Counted from the stretch's first letter, positions 44,269 through 53,499 are shown. The stretch is DNA of 64,000 bases from Pseudomonadota bacterium (GCA_021808195.1 JAKBCE010000014.1:1-64000); one strand, 5' to 3'. The notes: a model not told the origin generated them from the sequence alone. Translations and numbers: made by a program.

Positions 44269-44392
44269 GCCGCGCCGCATCGCCTGACCGGCGCGTAAGC
44301 CCCGCCAGCGGACCCCGTGCATGCGGCGCCTCAGCGGGCGGCTGCGCCCTTCGCCTGCGCGCGGTGGAAAGCGCGTATTGAGCTTCGGGGGA

Positions 44393-44761
44393 TCAGATAC
44401 CGCAGAATTCCTCGTGCAGGATCGCGAGCAGGCGCGTCACGACCCCGGGTGCCAGCGAGTAATAGACCGTTTGGGACTGCCGTTCGGTGCGCACCATGCC
44501 CGCCTTGCGCAGCACCGCGAGATGCTGCGAGAGCGCAGACTGGCTGAGCCGCACGCGCTCATTCAGCTGACCGACCGACAGTGGCTGGGGCACGAGATGA
44601 CACAGAATCATCAGGCGTTGCTCGTTGCCGAGCGCCCGCAGGACGCCCGCGGCGGCCCGGCAGTGCGGTTGCATATCGCGAGCCGCACGTTCGAGCGTCC
44701 CTCCGGAGTGCAACCCGGATTTTCGGCTTTTCGCACCAGTTGGCTGCGGTGTCATTCGCAT
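44393..44761 (-). CDS. ArsR-family repressor of the BigR/SqrR persulfide-sensing type
   Basis: Winged-helix repressor, 122 residues. The core GVLRALGNEQRLMILCHL...LSVGQLNERVRLSQSALSQHLAVLRKAGMVRTERQSQTVYYSL is nearly that of BigR, SqrR and YgaV. These proteins leave DNA when reactive sulfur species form a tetrasulfide bridge between two cysteines. Here Cys54 (ILCHL) and Cys120 (EEFCGI) are 66 residues apart, the spacing I recall for BigR (42/108) and SqrR (41/107). A third Cys34 is extra. The start may be ATG 44761, 44755 or 44674 (MQPHC); the last gives a length closer to known members. It is divergent from the efflux-sulfide oxidoreductase operon and probably represses it and itself. Confidence 0.88.
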   Translation of the reverse strand: MRMTPQPTGAKSRKSGLHSGGTLERAARDMQPHCRAAAGVLRALGNEQRLMILCHLVPQPLSVGQLNERVRLSQSALSQHLAVLRKAGMVRTERQSQTVYYSLAPGVVTRLLAILHEEFCGI

Positions 44762-44800
44762 CTGCCACGAAGTGTAAACCAGTCGTTTTTAAATCGCCAC

Positions 44801-44828
44801 TTGCTAATTTAGGAAATGCTAATATACT
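44801..44828 (+). promoter_or_regulatory. promoter with overlapping GCTAAT direct repeats, candidate BigR-type operator
   Basis: TTGCTA (44801-44806) and TATACT (44823-44828) are 16 bases apart, a good sigma-70 pair in an AT-rich island rare for this genome. GCTAAT occurs at 44803-44808 and 44818-44823, touching both elements, and ATTT-AGG-AAAT forms a small palindrome between them. A repressor bound here would block polymerase. The DUF2892 start lies 48 bases downstream of the -10 element. Confidence 0.65.
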
Positions 44829-44876
44829 ACCTCGCGGTCTGAAGATCCGTATTCGCTCACCTCACGGGAGGACGCT

Positions 44877-45077
44877 ATGTCAATCGATCGGATGGTATTC
44901 GCGTTTGCAGGTTGTTTCGTATTGATCGGCGTCGTGTTGAGCTGGCTGGTGAGCCCCTGGTGGTTGCTCGTGCCGGCCTTTGTGGGCGCAAACATGCTGC
45001 AGGCGGCCTTCAGCGGATTTTGTCCGCTGGCGAGGATTCTCAAACGCCTCGGCGTCAAGCCGGGCGCCGCGTTTTGA
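44877..45077 (+). CDS. DUF2892-family small inner-membrane protein
   Basis: A 66-residue protein with two membrane helices ([20 protein letters not shown] and [18 protein letters not shown]). The family-typical [13 protein letters not shown] end follows, with conserved Cys49. The same domain forms the membrane part of YgaP, a rhodanese regulated by the BigR relative YgaV, so the link with sulfur handling is known in another species. GGGAGG lies upstream of the ATG. First gene of the five-gene operon. Its exact role is unknown. Confidence 0.87.
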   Translation: MSIDRMVFAFAGCFVLIGVVLSWLVSPWWLLVPAFVGANMLQAAFSGFCPLARILKRLGVKPGAAF

Positions 45078-45094
45078 CAGTCCGGGAGGCCGCG

Positions 45095-46174
45095 ATGAAC
45101 GGGCGTGGATTGCATGCTGTCGTGTTGGCGTGCGCCGCGAGCGGCGCACTGGCTGCCTGCAGCGCGCACCGCGCGCCGCAGCCGAGCGCGAGCGCCCCGC
45201 CGCTTGCCTCGGTGCGCGTGCGGTTCGAGCGAGCCCCGCTTAGGTGGCGCTTCGACGGCATCGTGCAGGCAGTCAATCGCGCGACGCTCACCGCACAGAC
45301 TGCGGGCCGAGTGGCGGCGATTTATCATCATGTGGGCGACGCCGTGTCCGCCGGCACATTGCTGATGAGACTGCACGCCACCATTCAGCGTGCCGGCCTC
45401 GGCCAGGCGCGCGCCGCACTGCGCGCCGCTCAGGCGCGCGCCACGGAAGCCGAGGCGCGCTACCGGCGCATCCGCGCCATGTACGATCAACAGGTCGTGC
45501 CCAAGGCCGATCTCGATCAGGTGACCGCGGCGCGCGATGCGGCGCTTGCCGATCTGCACAGTGCGCGCGCGGCGGTTGCGAGCGCCAGCGAGGGTGTCGA
45601 TTACACCGAGATCCGTGCTCCCTATGCCGGTGTGGTCACCCGCCGCCTGGTGCAGGTGGGCGAGGCGGTTGCGCCCGGCGCACCGCTGCTCGGTATCGCC
45701 TCACTACAGTCGCTGCGCGTGGTGGCGAGCATACCGGAGTCACTGGCCAACACGGTCCGCGCCTTGGGCAAAGCGGCAATCGAGGTGCACGGCCAGAGCA
45801 TCAATGCGGCGCACGTCACGGTGTTCCCGGTGGCATCGGCGCAATCGAACACGTTCCGCGTACACCTGGCGCTGCCCGCCAATCTGCACGGCCTGTCCCC
45901 AGGTATGCTCGTACGCGTCGCGTTCGATACTGGCGAGCGGGCGCAACTGCTCGTGCCACAGCGCTCGGTCGTGCACCGCAGCGCAGTGACGGCGGTTTAT
46001 CTGGTCGAATCCAACGGCGAGACACTGCTGCAGCAGGTCCGGCTCGGTGAGCCGGTGGGCGATCAGGTCGAGGTGCTTGCCGGCCTCACCCCCGGGGAGC
46101 GGGTGGCACTCGATCCGCTTGCAGCGATGCGCCGCCTCGCGCCGTTCCCGGTGCTCACCGGGAGCGCGCAGTGA
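45095..46174 (+). CDS. RND efflux periplasmic adaptor lipoprotein
   Basis: Adaptor of the second tripartite system. ATG at 45095 follows GGGAGG and gives a lipoprotein signal ending LAACS (Cys near residue 22). The lipoyl halves are AGRVAAIYHHVGDAVSAGTLLMRLHA and IRAPYAGVVTRRLVQVGEAVAPGAPLLGIAS. They flank a helical hairpin containing AEARYRRIRAMYDQQVVPKADLDQ, and the beta-barrel and membrane-proximal domains end with VLAGLTPGERVALDPLAA. The 359 residues are usual. It starts 17 bases after the DUF2892 gene and overlaps the pump by four bases. Confidence 0.92.
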   Translation: MNGRGLHAVVLACAASGALAACSAHRAPQPSASAPPLASVRVRFERAPLRWRFDGIVQAVNRATLTAQTAGRVAAIYHHVGDAVSAGTLLMRLHATIQRAGLGQARAALRAAQARATEAEARYRRIRAMYDQQVVPKADLDQVTAARDAALADLHSARAAVASASEGVDYTEIRAPYAGVVTRRLVQVGEAVAPGAPLLGIASLQSLRVVASIPESLANTVRALGKAAIEVHGQSINAAHVTVFPVASAQSNTFRVHLALPANLHGLSPGMLVRVAFDTGERAQLLVPQRSVVHRSAVTAVYLVESNGETLLQQVRLGEPVGDQVEVLAGLTPGERVALDPLAAMRRLAPFPVLTGSAQ

Positions 46175-49100
46175 GCACCGAACTGGGATTCAGCGGGCGT
46201 CTCGCCCGGCGATTCCTGCACAATCAGATCACCCCGCTGCTGGCGCTGCTCGCAGTCGGTCTTGGGCTGTTTGCCCTGGCGATCACGCCGCGGGAGGAAG
46301 ACCCGCAGATCCACGTCACGTTCGCCAACGTCTTCATTCCCTACCCCGGTGCCTCGGCGAGGCAGGTGGCCAGCCAGGTGACCACGCCGATGGAGCAGGT
46401 GCTCGGGGAAGTCTCGGGCGTGAAGCACATTTTCTCCGAGTCGCAGCCGGGGCTCGCCGTGATCGGCGTGCAGTTCAAGGTCGGCCAGCTGCGCAACCCC
46501 TCGCTCGTGCGCCTGTACAACGCGATCTACTCACATCGCGATCTGTGGCCGCCGAGCGCGGGGGTGTTGCCACCGGTGATCAAGCCGATGGGGATCAACG
46601 ATGTGCCCATCGTCACGCTCACGCTGTGGAGCACCGAGCAGCGCTACGGCTCCTATCAGCTCGGCCAGGTGGCACACTCGATCGAGACGCAGTTAAAGCG
46701 CATTCCCGGTACGCGCAAGGTGTACACGATCGGCGCCCCGCAGAGCATCGTGCGCGTGCGTCTCGAGCCGGGGCGGCTGGCCGCGTACGGGTTGTCAGCC
46801 GGCGCGGTCGCCCGTGCCCTGCAGGCCTCGAACCTCGTTCGTCAGGCCGGTGATCTGATCGGTGCCGATCGGGTGGTCCCGGTGCAGGCGGGCACGTTCC
46901 TCGCCGGCCGCGCCGATGTTGCCAGTCTGGTCGTGGGCGTGCACAACGGCCAGCCGGTCTACCTCACGGATGTTGCCCAGGTGTCGGCGGCGCCCGATGC
47001 GCCGCACTCCTACGTCTGGTTCGGTACCGGCGCAGGTGCCGCCGTGCGACATCTGCCCAAGGTGAGCTACGCGCCGGCGGTGACGATTGCCATTGCCAAG
47101 AAAAGCGGCACCAACGCCAGCACCATCGCCAATGCGGTCATGCAGCGCATGCAGCAGCTCAGCGGCACGTACATCCCCACCGGGGTGCATGTGACCGTGA
47201 CCCGCAATTACGGACACACCGCCGATCAGAAGGCGATGGAGCTGATCGAGAAGCTCTTCGAAGCGACCCTTTCGGTCGTGCTGCTCGTGGTCCTCACCAT
47301 GGGTCGGCGCGAGGCTCTGGTGGTCGGAGCAGCGGTCGGCGTCACGCTGATGGCGACGCTGTTCGCCTCGTGGGCCTGGGGCTTCACCATCAATCGGGTA
47401 TCGCTGTTCGCACTCATTTTTTCAATCGGCATTCTGGTCGACGATGCGATCGTGGTCGTTGAGAACGTCCACCGTCACATGCGCCTCGGTGGCGGCACGC
47501 TGAGCGACCTGATTCCAGTTGCGGTCGATGAAGTCGGCGGACCGACGATCCTCGCCACATTCACGGTCATCGCGGCGCTGATGCCGATGGCGTTCGTCGG
47601 CGGCATGATGGGGCCCTACATGAGCCCGATCCCGATCAACGCCAGCTCGGGCATGTTGCTCTCGCTCGGCGTCGCGTTGATGTTTACGCCCTGGCTGTGC
47701 CGCAAGCTGTTGAGCAAATCTCATATCGATCCGCTCGAGCATCGCCAGCAACTGCCGCTGCTCGGACTGTTTCAGCGCGTGGTCGGACCCTTTCTCGCCG
47801 GTCCGCAGGGGCGCCGCCGCCGCCATTGGCTGTACGCCGGAATCGGCGCGGCGATCATGCTCGCGGTGGCCCTGGTGGTCCTCGAGGCGGTGGTGCTGAA
47901 GATGCTGCCCTTCGACAACAAGTCGGAGTTCGAGGTGGTGGTCAACATGCCGGTCGGCACACCGGTCGAGCGGACCGCGCACGTGCTCGATGAGCTTGCG
48001 CAGGTGCTCGCCCGTACGCCCGATGTCAGTGACTATCAGGTCTACGCTGGCACCGCGGCGCCGGTGAATTTCAACGGGCTGGTGCGCCAGTACTATCTGC
48101 GCCACAGTCCGCGGCTCGGGGAGATCGCCGTCGAGCTGGTGCCGAAGGACGATCGGCATCGCGAGAGCCATGCGATTGCGCTGGCGGTGCGGCCGAAGCT
48201 CGAGCAGGTGGCGCGTCGCTATGGCGCCGCGATCTCGGTGGTGGAGATTCCGCCGGGGCCGCCGGTGCAGGCGCCGATCGTCGCCGAGATCTACGGGCCG
48301 AGCTACGCCAAGCAGCGCCAGATCGCACTCGCGGTGCATAAGGTGTTCGAGCACACTGCGGGTATTGTCGACATCGACGATTCCGTGGACGCCCCGGCGC
48401 CGCGGCTGGTGGTGCATGTCGAGCGGCAGAAGGCGGCGCTGCTCGGGGTGTCACAGGCGGCAGTCGTGCGCACCGTGGCGCTCGCTCTGCACGGCTACGA
48501 CGCCACCTACGTGCATGTCGGGCGCGAGCGCGCGCCGATCCCGGTGCGCCTTGAACTCTCCCCGGCCGATCAGGCGCGCATCTCGAAGGTGCTCGCGCTG
48601 CGGGTACGGGCCGCGAGCGGCGCACTCGTACCGCTCTCCTCGGTCGTGCGCATCGAGCGGCGCACCTGGGAGCAGCCGATTTTCCATCGTGACCTGCTGC
48701 CCGTCACCTACGTGACCGGCGACATGGCCGGTCGGCTCGACAGCCCGCTTTATGGGATGTTCTCGATCGCCGCCAAGCTCAATCGCGATCCGCCAGCCGG
48801 CGTGCATGTCGTACAGCATTTCATCGGTCAGCCATCGAACCCCAACGTGTTCGCGATCAAATGGGGCGGTGAGTGGCAGATCACTTACGATACCTTCCGC
48901 GACATGGGCATCGCCTACTCGGTCGGGCTGGCACTGATCTATCTGTTGATCGTGGCGCAGTTCGGCTCGTACTTCGTGCCGCTGGTGATCATGGCGCCGA
49001 TTCCACTGACCATCATCGGGGTGCTGCCGGGGCATGCGCTGCTTGGTGCGCAGTTCACCGCAACCTCCATGATCGGCATGATCGCGCTCGCCGGTATTAT

Positions 49101-49404
49101 CGTGCGCAATTCGATCCTGCTGGTCGATTTCATCGACGGTGCGGTGCGCTCCGGCTACTCGCCCGAGGAGGCTGTGGTGCGCGCCGGGGCGACCCGCGCC
49201 AAGCCGATCGTGCTGACTGCGGTGGCCGCAATGCTCGGGGCCGTGTTCATTCTGTCGGACCCGATCTTCAACGGGCTCGCCATATCGCTGCTGTTCGGCA
49301 TCTTCGTCTCGACGCTGCTGACGCTGGTGGTGATTCCGGTTCTCTATTACGCGCATCTGAAGCGGCACGAAGCAGGCGCGGACGCAGGGGCCTCCCATGA
49401 GTGA
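46171..49404 (+). CDS. RND-family efflux pump of the sulfide-oxidoreductase operon
   Basis: A 1077-residue permease with the twelve-helix RND layout. It begins with a short N-terminal segment (FSGRLARRFLHNQITPLLALLAVGLGLFAL) followed by REEDPQIHVTFANVFIPYPGASARQV. The fourth helix carries the Asp pair in IFSIGILVDDAIVVVENVHRHMRLGG. The second half contains QFGSYFVPLVIMAPIPLTIIGVLPGHALLG and IALAGIIVRNSILLVDFID. This pattern belongs to a branch distinct from AcrB and CzcA, with an unknown substrate. Being sandwiched between a persulfide-responsive repressor's promoter and a sulfide oxidase suggests export of a sulfur-linked toxic compound, but this is inference. Confidence 0.93.
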   Translation: MSTELGFSGRLARRFLHNQITPLLALLAVGLGLFALAITPREEDPQIHVTFANVFIPYPGASARQVASQVTTPMEQVLGEVSGVKHIFSESQPGLAVIGVQFKVGQLRNPSLVRLYNAIYSHRDLWPPSAGVLPPVIKPMGINDVPIVTLTLWSTEQRYGSYQLGQVAHSIETQLKRIPGTRKVYTIGAPQSIVRVRLEPGRLAAYGLSAGAVARALQASNLVRQAGDLIGADRVVPVQAGTFLAGRADVASLVVGVHNGQPVYLTDVAQVSAAPDAPHSYVWFGTGAGAAVRHLPKVSYAPAVTIAIAKKSGTNASTIANAVMQRMQQLSGTYIPTGVHVTVTRNYGHTADQKAMELIEKLFEATLSVVLLVVLTMGRREALVVGAAVGVTLMATLFASWAWGFTINRVSLFALIFSIGILVDDAIVVVENVHRHMRLGGGTLSDLIPVAVDEVGGPTILATFTVIAALMPMAFVGGMMGPYMSPIPINASSGMLLSLGVALMFTPWLCRKLLSKSHIDPLEHRQQLPLLGLFQRVVGPFLAGPQGRRRRHWLYAGIGAAIMLAVALVVLEAVVLKMLPFDNKSEFEVVVNMPVGTPVERTAHVLDELAQVLARTPDVSDYQVYAGTAAPVNFNGLVRQYYLRHSPRLGEIAVELVPKDDRHRESHAIALAVRPKLEQVARRYGAAISVVEIPPGPPVQAPIVAEIYGPSYAKQRQIALAVHKVFEHTAGIVDIDDSVDAPAPRLVVHVERQKAALLGVSQAAVVRTVALALHGYDATYVHVGRERAPIPVRLELSPADQARISKVLALRVRAASGALVPLSSVVRIERRTWEQPIFHRDLLPVTYVTGDMAGRLDSPLYGMFSIAAKLNRDPPAGVHVVQHFIGQPSNPNVFAIKWGGEWQITYDTFRDMGIAYSVGLALIYLLIVAQFGSYFVPLVIMAPIPLTIIGVLPGHALLGAQFTATSMIGMIALAGIIVRNSILLVDFIDGAVRSGYSPEEAVVRAGATRAKPIVLTAVAAMLGAVFILSDPIFNGLAISLLFGIFVSTLLTLVVIPVLYYAHLKRHEAGADAGASHE

Positions 49405-49470
49405 CGGGCGGCGATTTGCGGTGGCCTGGCGAGTCACTCGCCTCGGAGAAGCTCTCCTTAGGGGGTTGTC

Positions 49471-50751
49471 ATGGCACATATAGCGATCATCGGTGCCGGT
49501 CTCGGCGGGGTTCCGGCCGCGTACGGCTTGCGCAAGCGTCTCGGCCGTGCGCACCGCATCACGCTCATCGGCTCCTCACCGTACTTCGAGTTCACCCCGT
49601 CGAATCCCTGGGTGGCTGTTGGCTGGCGCGAGAAGGAGCAGACGCGGGTCGCGATGCGCGAGCCGCTCGCCGCTCACGGGATCGAGTGGCTTGAGCAGCC
49701 CGTCACCGCGATCGATGCCGAGCACAACGTGCTCAGCTTGGCGGATGCGAGCCGTCTCGAGTACGACTACCTGGTGATCACCACCGGTCCAAAACTCGCC
49801 TTCGAGGAGGTGCCGGGGCTCGGGCCGGATGGGCATACCGAGTCGATCTGTACGCAGGCGCACGCGGTGCACGCCTGGGAGAAGTACCAGCAGTTCCTGC
49901 ATGCCCCAGGACCGATCGTGATTGGTGCGGCCGCGGGAGCGAGCTGCTTCGGTCCGGCCTACGAATTCGCAATGATCGTCGATGCCGATTTGCGCCGGCG
50001 CAAGCTGCGCGACCGGGTACCGATGACCTTTGTCACCAGTGAGCCGTACATTGGGCATATGGGGCTCGGCGGCGTCGGCGACAGCAAAGGGCTGATGGAA
50101 GCGGAGCTCAGGCAGCGGCACATCAAATGGATCACCAATGCGAAAGTCACCGCGGTGAGCGAAGCGGCCATGACGGTGCTCGAGCACGATGAGGCGGGCA
50201 AGTCCCGTCAGGAGCATCAGCTCGGATTCCAATTCGCCATGGTGTTGCCGGCATTCAAGGGGGTGGATGCGGTCGCGGCCGTTGCCGGGCTGTGCAATCC
50301 GCGCGGCTTCGTGTTGATCGACAAGCATCAGCGCTCGGTCAAGTACCGCAACATCTTCTCCGCGGGAGTGTGCGTTGCGATTCCGCCGGTGGAGCCGACC
50401 CCGGTGCCGACCGGTGCGCCGAAGACCGGTTACATGATTGAATCGATGGTCTCGGCCATTTGCGAGAACATCGGCGCGGATCTGGAAGGCCGGCCAGCCG
50501 AGGCGCAGGCCACCTGGAATGCGGTGTGTCTGGCGGACTTCGGTGATACCGGAGCGGCGTTTGTGGCGCTGCCGCAGATCCCGCCGCGCAATGTGACCTG
50601 GACGAAGGTGGGCAAGTGGGTGCATCTCGGCAAGATCGGGTTCGAGAAGTACTTCCTGCGCAAGGTGCGCACCGGCTCGATCACCCCGGCATACGAGCGC
50701 TACACGCTGAAGCTGCTCGGCATCACTTCCCTGAAGGGCTCCGAATCATGA
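49471..50751 (+). CDS. sqr: sulfide:quinone oxidoreductase, Acidithiobacillus ferrooxidans type
   Basis: FAD enzyme at the cytoplasmic membrane oxidising H2S to polysulfide or sulfur with ubiquinone. The FAD site is IAIIGAGLGGVPAAYGL. The body matches the A. ferrooxidans enzyme closely: FTPSNPWVAVGW, ITTGPKLAFEEVPG, GASCFGPAYEFAMIV, TSEPYIGHMGLGGVGDSKG and EPTPVPTGAPKTGYMIESM. All three redox cysteines are present at 127, 159 and 353 (128, 160 and 356 in the reference, from memory). The C-terminal WVHLGKIGFEKYFLRKVRTG is the amphipathic membrane-docking part. Length 426. It follows the pump by 66 bases, with a G-rich Shine-Dalgarno, and overlaps tolC by four bases. Confidence 0.92.
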   Translation: MAHIAIIGAGLGGVPAAYGLRKRLGRAHRITLIGSSPYFEFTPSNPWVAVGWREKEQTRVAMREPLAAHGIEWLEQPVTAIDAEHNVLSLADASRLEYDYLVITTGPKLAFEEVPGLGPDGHTESICTQAHAVHAWEKYQQFLHAPGPIVIGAAAGASCFGPAYEFAMIVDADLRRRKLRDRVPMTFVTSEPYIGHMGLGGVGDSKGLMEAELRQRHIKWITNAKVTAVSEAAMTVLEHDEAGKSRQEHQLGFQFAMVLPAFKGVDAVAAVAGLCNPRGFVLIDKHQRSVKYRNIFSAGVCVAIPPVEPTPVPTGAPKTGYMIESMVSAICENIGADLEGRPAEAQATWNAVCLADFGDTGAAFVALPQIPPRNVTWTKVGKWVHLGKIGFEKYFLRKVRTGSITPAYERYTLKLLGITSLKGSES

Positions 50752-52052
50752 GGAGGGGCAGCAGCAGGATGCTGGCTGCGACGCTGCTCGCAGCCAGCGC
50801 GGTGTTCGTGCTGCCGGCACGCGCCGAGACGCTCGAGCAGGCCTGGCAGCTTGCCGCAGCTCGCAACCAGACTCTGGCGGCAGCGGCGGCCGATGTGCAG
50901 GCCGCACGCGATAGCGAGCGGGCCGCCCGTGATGCGCGCTGGCCGAGCATCGAGGCCCAGGCGAGTTATACGCATCTTGGGCAGGCACCGGAGCTCGATG
51001 TCGTCACTCCCGCGCTCGCCTTTCGCTCCGGGCCGATTTTCAAGAATAACCAGTATGTCAGCGGCACCGTGCAGATGCGCGTGCCGCTGTACACCGGCGG
51101 GGCGATCCGCGCCGGCGTGGCCGCGGCGCGCGCTGGTCTCGCCGGTGCGTCCGCGGAACAGCTTGCCACTGCCGCGGATGTTAAGCTCGAAGTGGCGCAG
51201 GCCTATGTTGCAGTCCTGCGCGCGCAGCGCCAGTTGCGTGTCGCCGATGCGAGTGTCAGGAGTTTGACTGCGCATTTGCACGACGTGCAGGCGATGTTTC
51301 ACCGGCACATGGTGGCCAAGAGCGATCTGCTCGCCGCTGAGGTCGCGCTCGCCAACGCGCGCTCGACACAGGTCGAGGCACAGAATGCGGTGGCAATTTC
51401 GCGTGAGGCGTACAACCGGCTGCTCGGCGAGCCGCTGAGTCGCGTGCCACGGCTCGATCCGGTGCTGCCTGTGTTCGCCGTAGATCATCTGCCGCTCGGG
51501 CAGCTCGTGCAGCAAGCGCTCGCGCGGCGCGGGGAGCTGCATGCCCTGGCGGCGCGGGCCGGTGCACTCACCGAGCGGGCGCGCGCCGCGACGGCGAGCC
51601 GGTTGCCGCATCTCGCCGCGATGGGCGGTTACACGCACTTCGATAATCAGATCCTCAACCGGGAGAATTTCTCCTCCGTGGGGGTGGGCTTCACCTGGAA
51701 GCTGTTCGACGGGGGCGCGGCGGCCAACGAAGCCGACGCGCTGCGCGCGCGCAGTCGCGCCGACCGGCGACGGCTCGCCGATCTGCGCTCGCGCATCACG
51801 CTCGAAGTACGCGCGGACTGGCTGGCGCTCGCCGCGGCACGCGAGCAGGTGAGCGCATCGCGCGCCGCCACGGCGCAGGCTGCGGAGAACTTGCGCATCT
51901 CACGGGAGCTCTACGGTGCCGGGTTGGCGTCGAACACACAGGTTCTGCAGGCAGTCACGCTCCGCACTGAGGCCGAGGAGAATTACAACAATGCGGTACT
52001 CGACCAGGCGCTCGAGCGGCTGCGGCTCGCATACGCGGTCGGTGCGCTGTGA
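50748..52052 (+). CDS. TolC-family outer-membrane channel of the same operon
   Basis: Outer-membrane component of the second tripartite pump. ATG at 50748 overlaps the sqr stop (ATGA). A signal peptide ends ARAE at about residue 24, and two TolC repeats follow with ETLEQAWQLAAARNQTLAAAAADVQAARDSERAARDARWPSI, VPLYTGGAIRAGVAAARAG, and TWKLFDGGAAANEADALRARSRADRRR. The end has ELYGAGLASNTQVLQAVTLRTEAEENYNNAVLD. There is no lipobox, unlike the CusC-like protein of the first pump. It ends 13 bases from the convergent K+ channel gene. Confidence 0.93.
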   Translation: MRRGSSRMLAATLLAASAVFVLPARAETLEQAWQLAAARNQTLAAAAADVQAARDSERAARDARWPSIEAQASYTHLGQAPELDVVTPALAFRSGPIFKNNQYVSGTVQMRVPLYTGGAIRAGVAAARAGLAGASAEQLATAADVKLEVAQAYVAVLRAQRQLRVADASVRSLTAHLHDVQAMFHRHMVAKSDLLAAEVALANARSTQVEAQNAVAISREAYNRLLGEPLSRVPRLDPVLPVFAVDHLPLGQLVQQALARRGELHALAARAGALTERARAATASRLPHLAAMGGYTHFDNQILNRENFSSVGVGFTWKLFDGGAAANEADALRARSRADRRRLADLRSRITLEVRADWLALAAAREQVSASRAATAQAAENLRISRELYGAGLASNTQVLQAVTLRTEAEENYNNAVLDQALERLRLAYAVGAL

Positions 52053-52065
52053 GTGCGCCGGACCG

Positions 52066-53409
52066 TCAGCCGAGCTTCAGCAGCTGACTGATCAGCGCGT
52101 CGGTCTGAATCTGCTCGCCGCTGAGCGCCATCGCGAGCAGTTCGCCGCCGAGCAACGGCAGTGTGAGCAGCACATCGGGCCGGGTGCGCGCGATTCGTCC
52201 GGTGTTGTGGGTGTCGCTGACAGCCGCGACGGTGCGCACCTCGGGGTTCATTTCCTTGGCGGCGAGCACCACGAACGCGTTGTATGAGTCGTCCTCGCTG
52301 AGTGCCAGGACCGCGCGAGCCTTGGCGATGTCGGCGTGGCGCAGGATTTCGGTGTCGCTGCCATCGCCGACGAGCACATCCTCGGTGTGCGCCTCGCCCT
52401 CCGGCGGCTTCGTGGCGACGATGCTGGTGACGAGCAGGCCGCGGGCGACGAGCGCCCGGACGGTATCTTGTGCGAGCGGTCCATCGCCCACCACGATGAC
52501 ATGGGATACGCGCTTCATCTTGCCTTTTCTCCGCGGCTGCAGCAGGTTCATCAGCCGTTTGTCGATCAGGGGGCCGGCGATGGCCGGCAAGGCGGTGGCG
52601 AACACGCCAAGACCGAGCACGATCAATGAGATCGTGAACAGGCGAGCATCGCTCGAAATTGGCGTGATGTCGCCATAGCCGACGGTCGACATGGTCTCGA
52701 CAGCAAAGTACACGGCATCGACCGGCGAGGTGATGTGCGGCTGAAAGCCGCCGCCGAGCGCCAGCGCGCCGACCGTGCCGTAGCCGATGGTGACCAGTAC
52801 GCCGACCAGGGCGAACAGAGTGGCGGTGGCGAGACTCGCGCGCGTGAATGCCGGCCGTGCGGCCAGCAGCAGCAGCAACTGTATGATGCTGAAGGTCTGC
52901 AGCGGCCGTGAGGCGCGCGACAGCGGGGAGAACTCGAGCGACACCACGGCGAGCGTGAGCAGGAACGCGAGCACCCAGGCGAGTCGCGAGCGCCACAACA
53001 TGCCGAATGCCACGAGCACCAGCAGTACCCCAACTGCAATGTGCGAGGCGGCACCGAGTTGCAGGACACTGACGCCGCCGGCGAGGCTGCTGAGCGAAGG
53101 GGCGGCGATCTGCTGCAGCAGCGGGCGCAATGAGCCGGAGGCGAGGAGAATGTGCAGCAGGCCTTGAGCGCCGACCAGCGCCGCAAGCGGCACGTGTGGG
53201 AACCAGGCCTCGGTGTGCAGCAGCCGGGTGAGGCGCTTTTGCTCCTTGCGCAGCCAGATCCGCTCCGTGCTGAACCATTCGTGCCTCAAGCACCGCTCCG
53301 GCACGCCAGGGGGGGCATCGAAGCGCGTCTCTGGAGCGGCGGGCAGGCGCCGCGCGCGCATTCTCTGCAGCCCGCCATGCTGCAGGCGGAGAGAGTCGTC
53401 TGTTGGCAC
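52066..53409 (-). CDS. voltage-gated-type potassium channel with TrkA-N (RCK) domain
   Basis: Tetrameric K+ channel subunit, 447 residues. Six membrane segments lie between about residues 70 and 280. The selectivity filter TMSTVGYGDITP is followed by a pore-lining helix and, from about 295, a cytosolic Rossmann domain (SHVIVVGDGPLAQDTVRALVARGLLVTSIVA) as in Kch. E. coli YbdC-like proteins share this layout. The GTG at 53409 gives a long basic leader; ATG further in (MRARRL) may be the true start. It opposes the sulfide operon, so its link to it is uncertain. Confidence 0.88.
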   Translation of the reverse strand: MPTDDSLRLQHGGLQRMRARRLPAAPETRFDAPPGVPERCLRHEWFSTERIWLRKEQKRLTRLLHTEAWFPHVPLAALVGAQGLLHILLASGSLRPLLQQIAAPSLSSLAGGVSVLQLGAASHIAVGVLLVLVAFGMLWRSRLAWVLAFLLTLAVVSLEFSPLSRASRPLQTFSIIQLLLLLAARPAFTRASLATATLFALVGVLVTIGYGTVGALALGGGFQPHITSPVDAVYFAVETMSTVGYGDITPISSDARLFTISLIVLGLGVFATALPAIAGPLIDKRLMNLLQPRRKGKMKRVSHVIVVGDGPLAQDTVRALVARGLLVTSIVATKPPEGEAHTEDVLVGDGSDTEILRHADIAKARAVLALSEDDSYNAFVVLAAKEMNPEVRTVAAVSDTHNTGRIARTRPDVLLTLPLLGGELLAMALSGEQIQTDALISQLLKLG

Positions 53410-53499
53410 GATCGTTGTGCCGCGGTTCGCGCCGATGCCATACTGAGGCGGGGTGCACTCGTTTACCGATCAACACTATAGCAGGATCCGGCCGGAGCA

